DNA from: Dipteris shenzhenensis
Taxonomy: Eukaryota > Polypodiophyta > Polypodiopsida > Gleicheniales
Length of the DNA: 64,000 bases
Assembly (NCBI GenBank): GCA_047967505.1
Contig: CM106540.1
Direction: 5' to 3' (one strand)
A program made the translations under genes and the position numbers. The notes under the pieces are model-generated. The model saw only the letters and a program-made list of their open reading frames with translations, did no database searches and had not been told where the DNA came from. How positions within the stretch are numbered: the stretch's first letter is position 1; every line of letters starts with the position of its first letter. Shown piece after piece: positions 10,441 through 22,312 of the stretch.

Positions 10441-12930
10441 GAGTATAATGATGACTATGTCTTTGAGCTAGCCCCCCAAAGAGCAGATTGACTAATGGAT
10501 GGTATGGAGCTCAAATATGATGGCCACTTGTGGACAAAGCCTATAGCTTGCAAGATTGCATTTGAAGGCATGGTTCGCAAATCTTCATGTGCAGGTGCCT
10601 TTGAATGTGACAATCCATTGTGTCCAAAATTGTTGAATAGTGGAATGACGAATGATATACTTTTCAAGGGTCTATTGGGAAAGAAGTGTGATGTCAACAT
10701 GATGCCCTCTGTCAAGGATGGAGGGTCCTTGAGGTGCCATTTTTGCAAGAAAGCACCTATGTGTACTAGTATGTGCCAGAGTACAACTCACTATGTCATG
10801 CCCCACGATGCAACATTCACTCAGTTGATGATACATGGAGGCATCTATGCACACAAAGTATAAGTTGGAACATCAAGGAAGAACTTGATGAAGGTAACAT
10901 CATTGGTGCAAGAAGCCATGCAATCAAATCGCACTGTTGGAACAAGGAAAATACAAATGGATGTGACACGAAGACTAATAGAGGAAATGGTAATGAATTC
11001 TAAAAGGCCTATGGAGTCTCATTTTGGCGATGTTGAGTTGTACAACATTTTGGAAGAATTGGAGCCTCTAGCAAGAATGTGCAAGTATCTCAAAATCCTT
11101 TCTCGTTATATTTCTTGGTGTTTGGAAGTTTCTGATGATAAATGGAATTTCCACCTTTATTTTAACCAGGCTAAAAGACATTGTTGGGAAGGCAAAAAGG
11201 TCAACTTTACCTGGCAATGGAGGGCTAAACAATATCTTAGTGCTGAAATGAAAATGCATGTATGACTTCTTTCACTATAGCTAATTTTGTGGATAGGGGT
11301 TTGAGGAGGAAAGATGTTTTGTGTTCAAAATGTCCACCAAGGGCCCAGATTTAGGGGTTGACATAGTTAATCACACAAGCTGGTGATGTCTGATCACACA
11401 CGAAGAGTGGTTGGTTAGAGCACTTTTGCTTGTCATGTCTATGATTCAAGGTATAGTATTCCATAATTTCCTAGGGCTTTCCCAAACTGTTTGTTTGCTA
11501 CATGTTGCATGCTGATCTTGTATACTATTCTTTGTATCATAGCTTGTAGGAGGTGCTCACTATAGCCACATGTAAAATGAAAGAAGAGGACACAGTTGCA
11601 TGAAGACGGTTCTGGGAGAACCTTAACTAGGTCATGGTACAGTCCACCGGCTATTCGAAAGCAAATTTTTATGGATTTATGGCTGATGAAGCACAAGCAG
11701 GGTGGTTGGCAGTACGACATGCATTCAATGGGGGTCATGAGATAGAAGGAAGGGAGTGGTCATGCCTCTTCCAATGGGAGCAAAGTTGCATCAACACGAG
11801 GCATATGTAGCGACTAGACATCGTGTGGAGCACAACGAGTTATGTGGGCGATGGCATCTAAGTCGAAAAAGGGAGGAGGCAGACAAAATATTTGAAGAGA
11901 TACATGCATTTTGGAGGCAAGGAATTGTTCTAGCAGTAGTCGAGCTATGTTACATGGTGAGTTGGCTGACATCATTTGTAGGCAATCCAAAGCCCTAGAG
12001 CAATCCCAATACCGACTGTGAATCTCTCAGAAGCAAAACACCACAATTGGCTAGCAGAAGAAGGGTTCAAAACAAAGATATGTCTATATGATGCTACAGT
12101 TAGCGATCTATGCAACACAATCATCCAAAGCGCAAAGCAAAATGCATATGATGAGGGAAGACACATAGGACATGGTCCATCTCTATCAACCATGCAACAG
12201 AGAGCGAGAGAGGGCAAGCCACACAAGCCTTTAAAGGTGGTACACATCATTAGGGATGAGATAGCTGGATCCCCTTTATACAATGAGAGAACACACTTTG
12301 AAGGTCATCAGGAGACTATCCAAAAGAGAAGAAAACCAGCAAAGGTAAGCGGACCTGAGGAGGGTACCAGCCACATGCCAGAATATGATCATGTCAACCA
12401 GCCTAGGCAAAGTAGAGGATGGCCTCAGAGGATATTGACAGGCAATGAACATGAAAGAATAAAAACCACCTGAGAAGGTCAACAAGTTCATGCTGAACAA
12501 GATGGGAAAATGGTGGTGGAGCGAAAGGTGGCAAACACATTTTGGGCAATTTGAAGGACCAATGTAGGAAGTCGGGTAAAGTGTTTAGGGTGGATAGTTG
12601 AGAGAAGAAAGTGCAATGAGATTATCTCAAAACATAGCCTGGTAGTACCAGCACCATGTTTCTTTGCTACAAGGAAACATCCTTATGGTCAGCCAGTATC
12701 TTAAATGGTGTGGTTCTGCAATACGACATGCATGCATGAATGGAATGTTGACTCCAACATTAGTCCTGTACTAGATCCCATCCCGAAGATATGGCCTATG
12801 TAGGAAGGCACATCCCTTACACAAGAAGAGGTTGACTATCTCATAGCTACAGGATTCAAGTTGGAGAATGTAGGCTCTAATGGCAATGAAGAAAAGAATG
12901 AATGTGCTGGTCCAAGTAGTCTGTGTGAAT
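10441..12930 (+). pseudogene. Decayed DNA-transposon transposase with zinc-binding domain
   Basis: Pieces of one protein appear in order with frame changes and stops. About 10440-10800 has a cysteine cluster (CAGAFECDNPLC, then LRCHFCKKAPMCTSMC). About 10800-11000 has HGGIYAHKV and a helix (RRLIEEMVMN). About 11640-11790 has NFYGFMADEAQAGW, FNGGHEIEGREWSCLFQWEQ. About 12018-12473 has NLSEAKHHNWLAEEG and KICLYDATVSDLC. About 12640-12900 has PCFFATRKHP, a WFCN motif and LTQEEVDYLIATGFKLENV. The GFMAD-x-AQ-x-W and RE-x-SCLF-x-W-x-QS patterns match transposase-like proteins I have seen in non-seed-plant genomes; I cannot name the superfamily securely. The 3' end is cut by the copia fragment at about 12921. 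Confidence 0.45.
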
Positions 12931-14409
12931 GAGCTCTAGAGGAGCCTTTGCCCTATTGTCCTCTTTAGGAAAGGGATGCCGATGCTGCTTGCCCATCATG
13001 CAAGCTTCACATACATCGGTCAGATTTGTAATTTCTGGTAGGTTTGCAATCATTCCACTTTTATGCATCTCCTTCAAAGAACTAAGGTTTAGATGACCAA
13101 ACCACTCATGCCATAGCTTAGTGTTCTTCACATTGGCTCGAGCACTAAAAGCTGAGAGTTCATAGATATTGTTGCACCGTGTACCTTTACCAATGACCTT
13201 CCCTTGAAGATCCAGAATCTGTGCACCATTCTTATCGAATTGAACTTTGAGGTCCCGATCCGTGATCGCGGAAACGGACAACAAGTTCCTCTTGATATCT
13301 GGCACATAAAGAACATCGAACAACTATTTAACAACTCCATTTGACTTGAGAGAAATCGTACATTTTCCTTTTGCTAGACATTTTGCATCATTACCTACTG
13401 CTACCAGGATGTCATTCCCTATCGGCTGTAGAGAGGTATACCAATCCTTCTGACTAGTCATGTGGCGTGATGCACCACTGTCAATGATCCACGGTTCATC
13501 TGTAGGTACATGAACTGCCTCCGTGCAAATCTCCTCAATTGCTACGAACAGCTCTATTGGTGCCACCTGCGCGCTATTGCTGGACTCTTTCTTTACTCCG
13601 TTCTTCTCTTCTGCAATCTTCTTTCGGCACTCATTCTGCTTGTGCCCTGCCTTGTTGCAATAGAAGCACTTGATCTTCTTCTTTCTCTTTTTATCATCAG
13701 AAGAAGATGGGTTACTAGAGTCCTTACCCTTACCTTTCTTTCATCTGGTCCAGAAAGCCGAATCTTCTCCAGTCCTCATCTTTTGACGCATCTCCTCCTC
13801 TAAAAGCATCGCGGTGAAATCCTCAAAGTTGAGGGGCGGAATTCTATTTTGCGTATTCAGTGCCGTAACAAGACCATCATACTTTGGTGGGAGAATCCGT
13901 ATGCACCTTCGTGCTAGATTCTCGCTGGTGATGGTGATGCCAATTGCAGTCATCTGATCGCACATATTCTTTACCCTTGTGGTGAAATTCTCTACCGCTT
14001 CAGACTTAGACAACTTCTCGTTCGCAAGTTGAGTCTCCAGATTTTGAATCTGCATCTGATTCATGGTCTCGTACTAATTTTTTAAGACCGTCCATGCCTC
14101 CTCCACTGTGGTGACATGTTGAATTAACACCATGATGGAGTCACTAACACTGCAGACAATAGAACACAACGCATCTGCATTTCTTCTTTCCCACGCGAGA
14201 ATCTCATCTGTAGTTGGTACTATCTATTGTCCTGCATTGGCTGGATCCGGTCTCGCAACTGGCCTCACGTCCATCCTAGTAGTAGTGTCCCAAAGCTCAT
14301 ATGCACTTAGGATGGTCTTCATCTTGAACTTGCAGAGTGGATAGTTAGAGCCGTCTAACTTTCTGCTTTCACTGAATAGTGGGATTCGCAGTCTTGCGGG
14401 CTGGGCCAT
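12921..14409 (-). pseudogene. Ty1/copia gag, protease and GAG-pre-integrase, truncated
   Basis: The frame starts at ATG 14409 (MAQPARLRIPLF). Gag follows with the retrotransposon gag helices (NLETQLANEKLSKSEAVENF, then LPPKYDGLVTAL near 13880). A CCHC knuckle CFYCNKAGHKQNEC lies at about 13640-13685. The protease active site IDSGASRHMT lies near 13465-13495. The pre-integrase has LWHEWFGHLN near 13100 and CEACMMGKQHRHPFP near 12975-13015. Stops are at about 14222, 14062, 13741 and 13324. The integrase, reverse transcriptase and RNase H are missing: similarity ends within LELIHTD at 12921, where transposase sequence begins. The LTR and primer site lie directly upstream, so this is a real 5' element end. 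Confidence 0.85.
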
Positions 14410-14467
14410 CTCTCATCATCTGCTCGCAAACAAAAAACATACTACCAAATCTTCTTGCTAGAGTCCA

Positions 14468-14480
14468 GGCTCTGATACCA
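14468..14480 (-). promoter_or_regulatory. Primer binding site (tRNA-Met type)
   Basis: The minus strand reads TGGTATCAGAGCC directly after the LTR end. This matches the usual plant copia primer site complementary to initiator tRNA-Met. Confidence 0.85.
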
Positions 14481-15093
14481 TGTAAGAAAATAATACAACG
14501 TATGTGCTCAACAGATAATAGGATCTCATACGCAAGAGAGAAAACAAGATAGTATGGAGAATCAAAAATTTGATTATTGTAGAACTGATACAATAGATGG
14601 TGTTACCTCCCAACCGTGCGCTCCTGTGAAAGAAGCTACGATGCTATGCTGGAAACAGTAGAAGATGGAGGCTGGATGCTAAGGAATCAGGGTTGCTATA
14701 GCCAGTGATGAAATGGGCTTCACAGGCTTGCTCTTATATAGCCACAGTCGTAGTCGGTTAGGCTCAATTGGGTGATCGACCTAGTCAACCCAAAACGGTC
14801 GACTGGGGGTCGGTCTTGAAATAGGCCACCAACCATACGATAGAACCAATGCACAAAACAAAGCAACTAACCTACGATCACCATTCGGCCCAGAGCCAGG
14901 CCCAGAGCCATCAGGGATCATCTAAGGCTCCAAACGATCCGTGCAACCCGAGAGTGGGCTGCCCCGAGAAATGCTCCATCTACCCTCAGTGCAGTTAGTC
15001 AAGGGATGCCTTCCCACACTTGCATGTAGCCTAGTTAGTGGTGTGCCAACTCTATCTGAAGCCGTCCACCCATCAAGCCACGCATGGCCCCCA
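14481..15093 (-). repeat. 5' LTR of the truncated copia element (613 bp)
   Basis: On the minus strand it begins TGGGGGCCATG (15093) and ends CTTACA (14481), next to the primer site. Boundaries were set by comparison with the related LTR at 19474-20077: similarity starts at TGGGGGCC and stops at CTTA[C/T]A in both. It contains a TATA-like ctatataagagc (near 14733 on the minus strand), which would be the element promoter. The two LTRs differ at many positions, so they come from different insertions. Confidence 0.85.
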
Positions 15094-15942
15094 TCTGGTG
15101 TCCAAACCAGGACCTACTAGATAACCGAGCTACTCAAATGCCTTCTCCTAATATGGGGGGCTTATAAGTAGAGTTAGCTGGTTCTCGCATAGTTACATGA
15201 GAGTGGAGCATTGATATCTAACACTTTGTATTATAAGCTAGTGTGATAGTCATACACAGGAACAAGTGCAGTGGTTCAAACATTATATGAGCCACCCTGT
15301 GTCAAGCACTATATGCCTATCGAGTAAAGGCATGGGGTACCATGTGTTGAGCTCTACAACGTGGCCTTATGCCCCTGGAGAAAAGGCTGAGTGCCACATG
15401 TCGGGATCCTTTTGGACTCTACATGGTGTTCAAAATGATTATGCTAGAAATTTTGAACAGATTGTGTCCCATCATTATGCGGCATGCCAGTTTGGCAATC
15501 AACATGTTGGGAAAAAACTTGATGAGAGTGCGACCTAGTGCCAAATTCAAAATCTCACTCACCAGTGTGTCATAGCATGGTGCCAAAATTAGTTTTATGA
15601 TTGGCTACACTTGATTGTGCATCGACCCTTAAGGTTGTCTCTAATAAGTATTTAATTGCATTTGAGTGTCAATGCACAATAGTACTAAGAGCCTCTAACA
15701 TGGGATGCACCCATGTTAGGGCATAAAAGCTCAACATCAAAACGTATGCAACACACATCAACAAAAATTGATATCATCCCATTCTAGAATGGTTCAATGT
15801 GGCAATAATCATTTGTATCAAAATAAATAATTGTTCTTCTCCTACCTTCAATCAATCCCTTAATAGAACAATCTTGACTCTAGATTCTCTTGCACCATCT
15901 TTATAATTTACAATACCCAAGTTCATATAAGAGTCAATCATT

Positions 15943-15945
<3 letters not shown>
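15094..15945. other. No gene recognised
   Basis: Short frames only (for example 15266-15538 on the plus strand), without motifs. Confidence 0.4.
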
Positions 15946-16002
<57 letters not shown>

Positions 16003-16003
16003 A
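15946..16003. repeat. Compound microsatellite (CT)n(AC)n
   Basis: An uninterrupted CT tract of about 33 bases passes directly into an AC tract of about 25 bases. It is followed by atgcatgcacacacacat. Confidence 0.95.
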
Positions 16004-17554
16004 TGCATGCACACACACATAGATTACAAGCACATGCATGCACATGGATGTATGTAGACATGTGCAAATGCACACACATTGAATGCAATATAGAAGCCCT
16101 AACACAAGCACAGTCCCTTTTCTAGAAAAGTCAATTTTCCTAATTTTCTAATTAGACCCTTACGTGGCTTCCTATTTGGTAAGTTGAGCATTGCCTCGTG
16201 CAGTATCTAGTTGTGGGTTTGAGTCCTTGATAAATGAAACATACTCCTTGCTCTATATGCTTATTTCTTTGCTCTCAAAATGCAACACATAGATTATTTT
16301 GTAGGAATCTATCATGAGTTATAAATCCTTGTAAGAATTCAAATTGATCAAAATTTATTTTATATTTTTTAATGCTATGATATATGCTATCAATTTCATT
16401 TTTTTCAAGTTGCAAATGCAAATGAAAAATGAAAATGATAAGATTATTGGTTTAAAATAGATTTGTTGATGAAAAAACTTCAAAAGTCCTATAATTATAT
16501 GCATTGACCATGAGATATTGGTGTGATGTAAAGTTTTAAATAAATGCATTGTGGACAATTTGGCATGGAAAATCTAAATAAAATTACCTTTTTGCACATG
16601 CATTGGGAACTTGTTCAATATTGAGCAAGTAAAATTTAAAAATTATATCAAGACAATGTAGTATAGATAGTATCAAAAGATTGTACTATGAAGCCTACAA
16701 TCATTTATGATTAAAGACTAACCAAAGGGAAAGAAAATTACAGCTATCATGTATGAGAATAGAGTGAGAACACAGAATGTAAGAGATTGAAATGCAAGAC
16801 TCATATGGTGCATGTCAATCAAATTTGTAATACAACATAGAGTAATGACAAAGTTCATATTCGTAGTATGCAACTATTCAATAAGAGTTCTCTATAAAAT
16901 GGGGTCCAAATGAACAAATGGATGAGAATATTGTTAAGATTATGGAGGTTAACAGCCATAATTTAAATTATCCAAATCTAGTGTCGGCTATGCACATGGT
17001 GCACAAATAAATATCTTGATTCTTGAATCAATTTCTAACTCAATCTAATGCGACTGTATTTTTTGAGTAAATATATTTGCAAAAGATACCTCTCAGCTAC
17101 TAATTTTAAATAAGCTTTCCAAAGGAAGATCAACAACATCAAATATACAAGAAACTAGACAAATAGTATATATGCACAATTAATCAAATTTACATGGAAT
17201 GAATTATAATATATGTACCAACAATTTGGGGCACTACAATACAGAATCAAAGCACCTCTTGAATCTTTTGTATAGGAGATGAAAATTTAATGATCCATCT
17301 ATACATCCTTTTTAAAATTCCCTTTCATGTTGACCATCCTTAGCATACATACCATAATAAGACATGTTGACCATCTTCTCACCATCTTTGAGCACTAATG
17401 AGGAAAAATCATACATTATGTCAACAAGGAACATGAGAGAGAGAACAAGAAGATTGAGGCTTAGATCATTGAGAGAGAAAGATGTAGGAACATAGGTGTG
17501 GGCTTAAATCATTCATCATCCGAAGAATCATAATAGGTATGGGAAATAGGGCCT
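16004..17554. other. AT-rich spacer without recognisable gene
   Basis: Low-GC sequence with frequent stops in all frames. No element termini or gene motifs were found. Confidence 0.5.
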
Positions 17555-17905
17555 TTAGTTAAGATCCAACTTAGGATATGCATGGACATCTCCGCCATGA
17601 ATGTCCATCAGGATTCGAGAAACATCAAGCATAGTAGGCCGGTTAGTGGGTCGGTCCCGAGTGCACACGAGTGCCAATTGTGCCAATTGAAATGCAACAT
17701 TTTGACCTGAAGTTTTCAAAATAGGGAGGAATTCATTTGGGTATGCAAAACGCACCCAAGACACAAGGGTATGTTGTTGCTCTTGTAATTCATTGCATGG
17801 TGGTCTTTTCCCAGTGAGGACCTCAAGCATCACCACACCAAAGCTATAAATGTCCCCCTTGGTACTAGGATTTGGCTTGTATCCATACTCTACATTCTCC
17901 CATCA
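17555..17905 (-). pseudogene. Receptor-like kinase C-terminal fragment
   Basis: On the minus strand the kinase subdomain VIII-IX pattern is seen as EYGYKPNPSTKGDIYSFGVV, followed by LEVLTGKRPP. The subdomain X-XI tail follows (LVSWVRFAYPNEF, RPTNRPTMLDVSRIL) and ends with a stop at 17555. This matches plant LRR receptor-like Ser/Thr kinases, which relay extracellular signals at the plasma membrane. The ATP-binding and catalytic loop (HRDxK, DFG) regions are not found upstream; sequence at 17906-18080 is open but unrelated. It is therefore either a last exon whose partners lie beyond a long intron or, more likely, a pseudogene fragment. Confidence 0.75.
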
Positions 17906-18393
17906 AAATGCACAAACACAAGGTTAAAAGATGAGGATCTAGGCAATGATCCAAAAGCAATGGCAAATTCTCAACTAAATAAAAAGAATCATGCACTTTA
18001 GAATGTTTCGTGGTAACCATTAGGCTCTGGTTTTTAACGTGAGATCTATCATCCTTGTAGTATGCATGACAGATAGTCATCCATAGTGCTGCTTCTATCC
18101 GTAGCCACCTCCACCTTCTTATAACAGAATAACACTACCATTAACAAAGGGAAACAACCATGTAATCTAGTTAAGGATGGTACTTGGGGCAATGTAGCCA
18201 ATGGACCCTCTCAGCAAGATGGACACAAACTCAGAGTGCATGCAATGATGCTTGTATGTACATATAGCACGAAGCCAAGGCACGTCTTGTGGCTTCAAGT
18301 ACAAAAATAAAGAGGAGTGTATATACAAGAGAGGTATGAAGCCAAGCCAGTGGCTTCAAGTACAAAAAAGAGTAGCTAGCACTACTTCTACGA
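17906..18393. other. Spacer
   Basis: A repeated 'gaagccaaggca...tggcttcaagtacaaaaa' unit occurs twice (about 18272-18308 and 18338-18368). No gene was found. Confidence 0.4.
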
Positions 18394-19473
18394 CTAATCT
18401 AAGTTCTCTGCATCCTTGCTCCCTTCTTCACCCCCTTCTTTGCTCCCTTCTTCCTCATCTTCTTCCTCCTGAGGATCAACCGCAAGGCCCTGTACACGAG
18501 GGACAATATGTATCAATGTTTAAAAAGTCAAATCTTTACTTACAATATTGACATTATTTAATTACTTTTAAATACATGAGGGGTGCTCCAGTAGCCCAGA
18601 TATACTGCTCCTCAGTAATAACCCCATCATCATAGAAGTGCCTCCATGTATCTCCTTTGTGATGGTGGTGGTGGTAGGCTATCTCGTTAGGAGTAGTGTA
18701 CCTGCCCACAATATCAAGCTGCAAGATGACACAATTTGCAGAGGGGTTAGTACAAAGAAACAACCTCCTAATAAACTACATAAACAATATAACTTGAGAT
18801 CGATAGTTACAAATTGGGCCTCCCATGATTCAACACCCCTTGCTCCAAAATGCATGCTTCCATATTGCTCCATTTGGATCCTTCGTTCCTCCACGTGCTG
18901 TAGACTAGGATCCGCCTTCGCTGCCTTTATTGCTTTCTTCCACTCATGCTTATGAGTGGTGTGGGACTGGCCCCTTGGTGGTTAACCTCACTCGAGCCTG
19001 GCAATCTTGGCTAGTGCCTGCCTCTTAAGCGAAGATCTTTTATTGCCAAGTATCGTAACAATCTTTGACTTGGTCCATTTATCTATGAACTGAACATTGG
19101 GGGAATCGGGATACTTAGAGCGAACAACAACAAGGGTCTCATCAGCCAACTTTTTTGGATGGTCTTTGTAGTGAATAAAGCAATCTCTGTAGTTATTAGC
19201 AATTACAAAGTGCATGAAGGCCATGATGTCCTTCCCCCATGCATCTATCAAGATGCCTCCTGTCTGAGTGATGTCATAGAATATCGTACCATCACCCTCT
19301 AGCACGTATGCATCATCTGAATCATCCTCGTCCCCACCACTACCCCCTCCAAAGCACTTTGCCATAGATCCCCCATCGCTCTCCCTGCTACTACGCATGT
19401 TGCCCTATCATGTCGAGCTAGTACACTGGCCACTCGTAGCTAGAGAAGTGACTCTCGATTGCACAGGAGTACA
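18394..19473 (-). pseudogene. Unrecognised three-exon gene with two premature stops
   Basis: A minus-strand gene model holds together. Exon A is 19473-18811, an intron of 92 bp follows (18810-18719, GT-AG), then exon B (18718-18566), an intron of 76 bp (18565-18490, GT-AG), and exon C (18489-18394, stop TAG). Both joins keep the frame. The product has an acidic/glycine-rich start (GGGSGGDEDDSDD), a globular core (TIFYDITQTGGILIDAWGKD, then NNYRDCFIHYKDHPKKLADE), and a lysine-rich helix. After the second exon (GRYTTPNEIAYHHHHHKGDT) it has a very acidic tail (PQEEEDEEEGSKEGGEEGSK). A TGA and a TAA at about 18979-18988 interrupt exon A. I do not recognise the family. It looks like a plant transposon-associated ORF. 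Confidence 0.45.
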
Positions 19474-20077
19474 TGGGGGCCATGTGTGGCCTGATGGCTG
19501 GATGGCTTCAAATAGCATTGGCACACCACCAACTAGGCTACATGCAAGTGTGGGAAGGCATCCCTTGACTGACCGCACTGAGAGTAGATGGAGCATTTCC
19601 CGAGGCAGCCCACTCTCGGGTTACGGGGCCTGTTTGGAGCCTCAGATGATCTCGGATGGCTCTGGGCCGAATGGATACCGTAGGTGAGTTGCTCTGTTTT
19701 GCGCACCGGTTCTATAGTATGGTCGGTAGCCTATTTCGGGACCGACCCCCAGTCGACCGTTTTGGGCAAACTGGGTCGGCCACCCAATTGAGCCTAATCG
19801 ACTACGACTGGTGGCTATATAAGAGCAAGCCCGTGAAGCCCATATCATCACTGGCTACAGCAACCCTGTTTCCTTAGCATCTAGTCTTTGTTTTCTACTA
19901 TTTCTAGCATGCCATCGAAGCTTCGTTCACAGGAGCACACGGTTGGGAGTCGCAGCGCCATCTATTGTATCAGTTCTATAGTAATCAAATTTTTGATTCT
20001 CGATACTATCTTGTTTTCTCTCTTGCGTACGAGATCCTATTATCTGTTGAGCATAGACGTCGTATTATTTTCTTATA
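19474..20077 (+). repeat. Lone copia-type LTR (604 bp)
   Basis: Same LTR family as 14481-15093 but on the opposite strand. It begins TGGGGGCCATG and ends TTCTTATA (CA mutated to TA). A TATA-like ctatataagagc lies at about 19815. No primer site or gag follows, so it is a solo LTR or a truncated end. Flanking pentamers (gtaca, aaacg) do not match. Confidence 0.75.
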
Positions 20078-20448
20078 AAACGGTAGTGCTTAAGCATCGA
20101 AATAGGGCCCGTGTGTAGTAGTGAACTTGCAACTTTTACCAGTGGATTTAGATTCACCATGATGACAAGTGGTTGAATAGTTTTTCTCCTTCTTGGTTGA
20201 GGTGGTAATGGATAAAACAAATTTCTTAACTAGCCACTCGTAGTTGGAGAAGCGACTCTCGATGGCATGGGAGTATGTCGGAGGCTCTGCGAGGAAAAAG
20301 GACCTGACTCAGCTGGTGTGGGATTGGGGTGGTTTGGAGTCTGTAGTGTCGACTCTTGGGGGGTGTTTGTAGTACCCGTCATGTATGTGTATAACTCCGC
20401 AGGAGTGGGAGGGTACCCCAAAAGGTTATAACTCCTAAAAGATGGCAT
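20078..20448 (-). pseudogene. Second partial copy of the unrecognised spliced gene
   Basis: At 20232-20277 the plus strand repeats, with few changes, the sequence at 19425-19471 that abuts the LTR. On the minus strand both encode a Y-S-x-A-I-E-S-x-F-S-x-Y-E-W pattern. Upstream, this copy continues into a P/T/S-rich segment (starting MPSFRSYNLLGYPP at 20448), and downstream into unrelated sequence. The LTR therefore separates two partly overlapping copies of one gene rather than simply interrupting one. Confidence 0.4.
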
Positions 20449-21504
20449 CCCGAAGATCAGGTAAGGCTGAAGAGCTTCCTAGCCACATGATGAACTGAAG
20501 AAAAGAAAAGTAGAAGATTACCATCGAGCATGCCCTTGTCACGAGATGTAAAAGAAAAAATAGAGTGACAGCCTGACATTTAGCAAGCATTTACAGACTC
20601 CTACATTCTTTGAATTAGAGTGACAGAAGTTTATATCTGCTTGCTCAATGTTAGGCTTTTGAACCTTCACATAGGGAAAAAGAGAGAAGGAAAGAGAGGA
20701 AAAGAGAGGAAAAGAGAGGAGAAAAAAGAAAGGAGATAAGTAGAAGTAGAAGTAGGAGTAGAATTTATTAGCGTCCTTGGGGGGCCAAAAAATGACCCAT
20801 GGAACCCGTCTCGATACAATGTAAAAAGAGTCTCTTTAAGGAGAGGGGTCAGGAGCCTATGAGTTCCTGACGATGGGTAAAAAGACGAGTGAAAAAAGAT
20901 CCCAATGCTGTCGGAGAGGCAGTGAAGAGAACTGAAGTCAACTGAGTGGAGTCCCCCAATATCTGCTAGTAGTCCTCCCTGATATGTGCATATCGGGGGC
21001 ACTATAGAGCTACATGTGCCTCCTCTTAACTGTCTGCATGTCACAAAGGGTACAGTAAACTCTAGCATGTCTGGGCTAGTGTATCCAAGCTCCTTGCTCA
21101 ATGGCAAATGTATGAGATCTGGTACAGAACTTGGCGATGTTTCTGTGATATAGAAGGAGGATAGGTGTGCTAATATAAGACTGAGCATGAATCTCTATGG
21201 ACATGTATGTAGACCAACATGTGGGATTTATGTTGTCTTAGTAATATTCCAGCTTTACCTTCTTTTCACTTGTCAACCAGTGATTCTGCAAAGTGCTCAA
21301 TAAAGACAATTGAAACTCTTGCATGTTCACCTTTTCAAGCGGCATGGTCAAATATGCTTCCACTTTCCATCTGCCGAACCATTTTCTTATGTCAGTTGCC
21401 CATCCTGTGCATATGACCTTACTTTTGCAGTTCTTTTGAAGCTTTGTGCTAGCATTCCATGCTTTATGCGGTAGCCTATCAGGTTGCATTTGCTGCACCT
21501 CTAT
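20449..21504. other. No gene recognised
   Basis: A 173-codon minus frame (20667-21188) is serine/leucine/phenylalanine-rich and ends in gaaaggagag simple repeat; it looks non-coding. 21238-21498 (-) is open but without motifs. Confidence 0.45.
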
Positions 21505-22312
21505 TAGGTATTAAGAGAGAAAAAGAGAGGAGAAAAGAGAAGGAAAGAGGAGAAAGGAGAGGAAAAGAAAGGAGAAAAAGAGAGAAAGAGAAGGAAAGAG
21601 AGGTAAAAATAGAGGAAAAGAGGAGAAAAAAAGAGAAAAAAGGGAGGAGATAAGAGAGGAAAATTACCACGAAAAGAGAAGGAAAGAGAGGATAAAAGAG
21701 AGAAGGAAAAAGAGGGAAAAGGTGAGGATAAAAGAGAGAAGGAAAGAGAGGAGAAAAGAGAGGAGGGAAAGAGAGAAAAAGAGAGAAGGAAAGAGATGAG
21801 AAAAGAGACGAAAAGAGAAGGAAAGAGAGGAGATAAGAGAGAAAAAGAGAGATGAAAAGAGAAGGAAAGAGAGGATAAAAGAGAGAAGGAAAAAGAGAGA
21901 CAAGGTGAAGGAAAGAGAGCAGAAAAGAGAGGAAAATAGAGAAGGAAAGAGAGGAGAAAAGAGAGGAAAATAGAGGAAAAGAGAGGAGAAAAAGAGAGAG
22001 AAGACGAGAGGAGATAAGAGAGGAAAATTACCGCGAAAAGAGAAGGAAAGATAGGATAAAAGAGAGAAGGAAAAAGAGAGAAAAGGTGAGGATGAAAGAG
22101 AGAAAAAGAGAGAAGGAAAGAGAGGAGAAAAGAGAGGAGAAAAAGAAAGAAAAAGAGAGAAGGAAAGACAGGAGAAAAGAGATGAAAAGAGAAGGAAAGA
22201 GAGGAGATAAGAGAGAAAAAGAGAGATGAAAAAAGAAGGAAAGAGAGGATAAAAGAGAGAAGAAAAATGAGAGACAAGGTGAAGGAAAGAGAGGAGAAAA
22301 GAGAGGACCATA
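21505..22312. repeat. Polypurine minisatellite, about 800 bp
   Basis: The plus strand is almost entirely A and G, built from aagagagaaggaaagagagga-like units with rare C or T. A higher-order repeat is visible: attaccacgaaaagagaagg at about 21664 recurs as attaccgcgaaaagagaagg at about 22027, roughly 365 bp later, with similar following sequence. Long minus-strand frames here (over 200 codons of S/F/L) are artefacts of this composition. Confidence 0.9.

Noticed and set aside
17555-18080. Intact receptor kinase gene
   Set aside because: Only the C-terminal third of the kinase is present; the catalytic loop and ATP site are missing.
20667-21188. 173-codon minus-strand frame
   Set aside because: Ser/Leu/Phe-rich, ends in simple repeat, no motif and no splice support.
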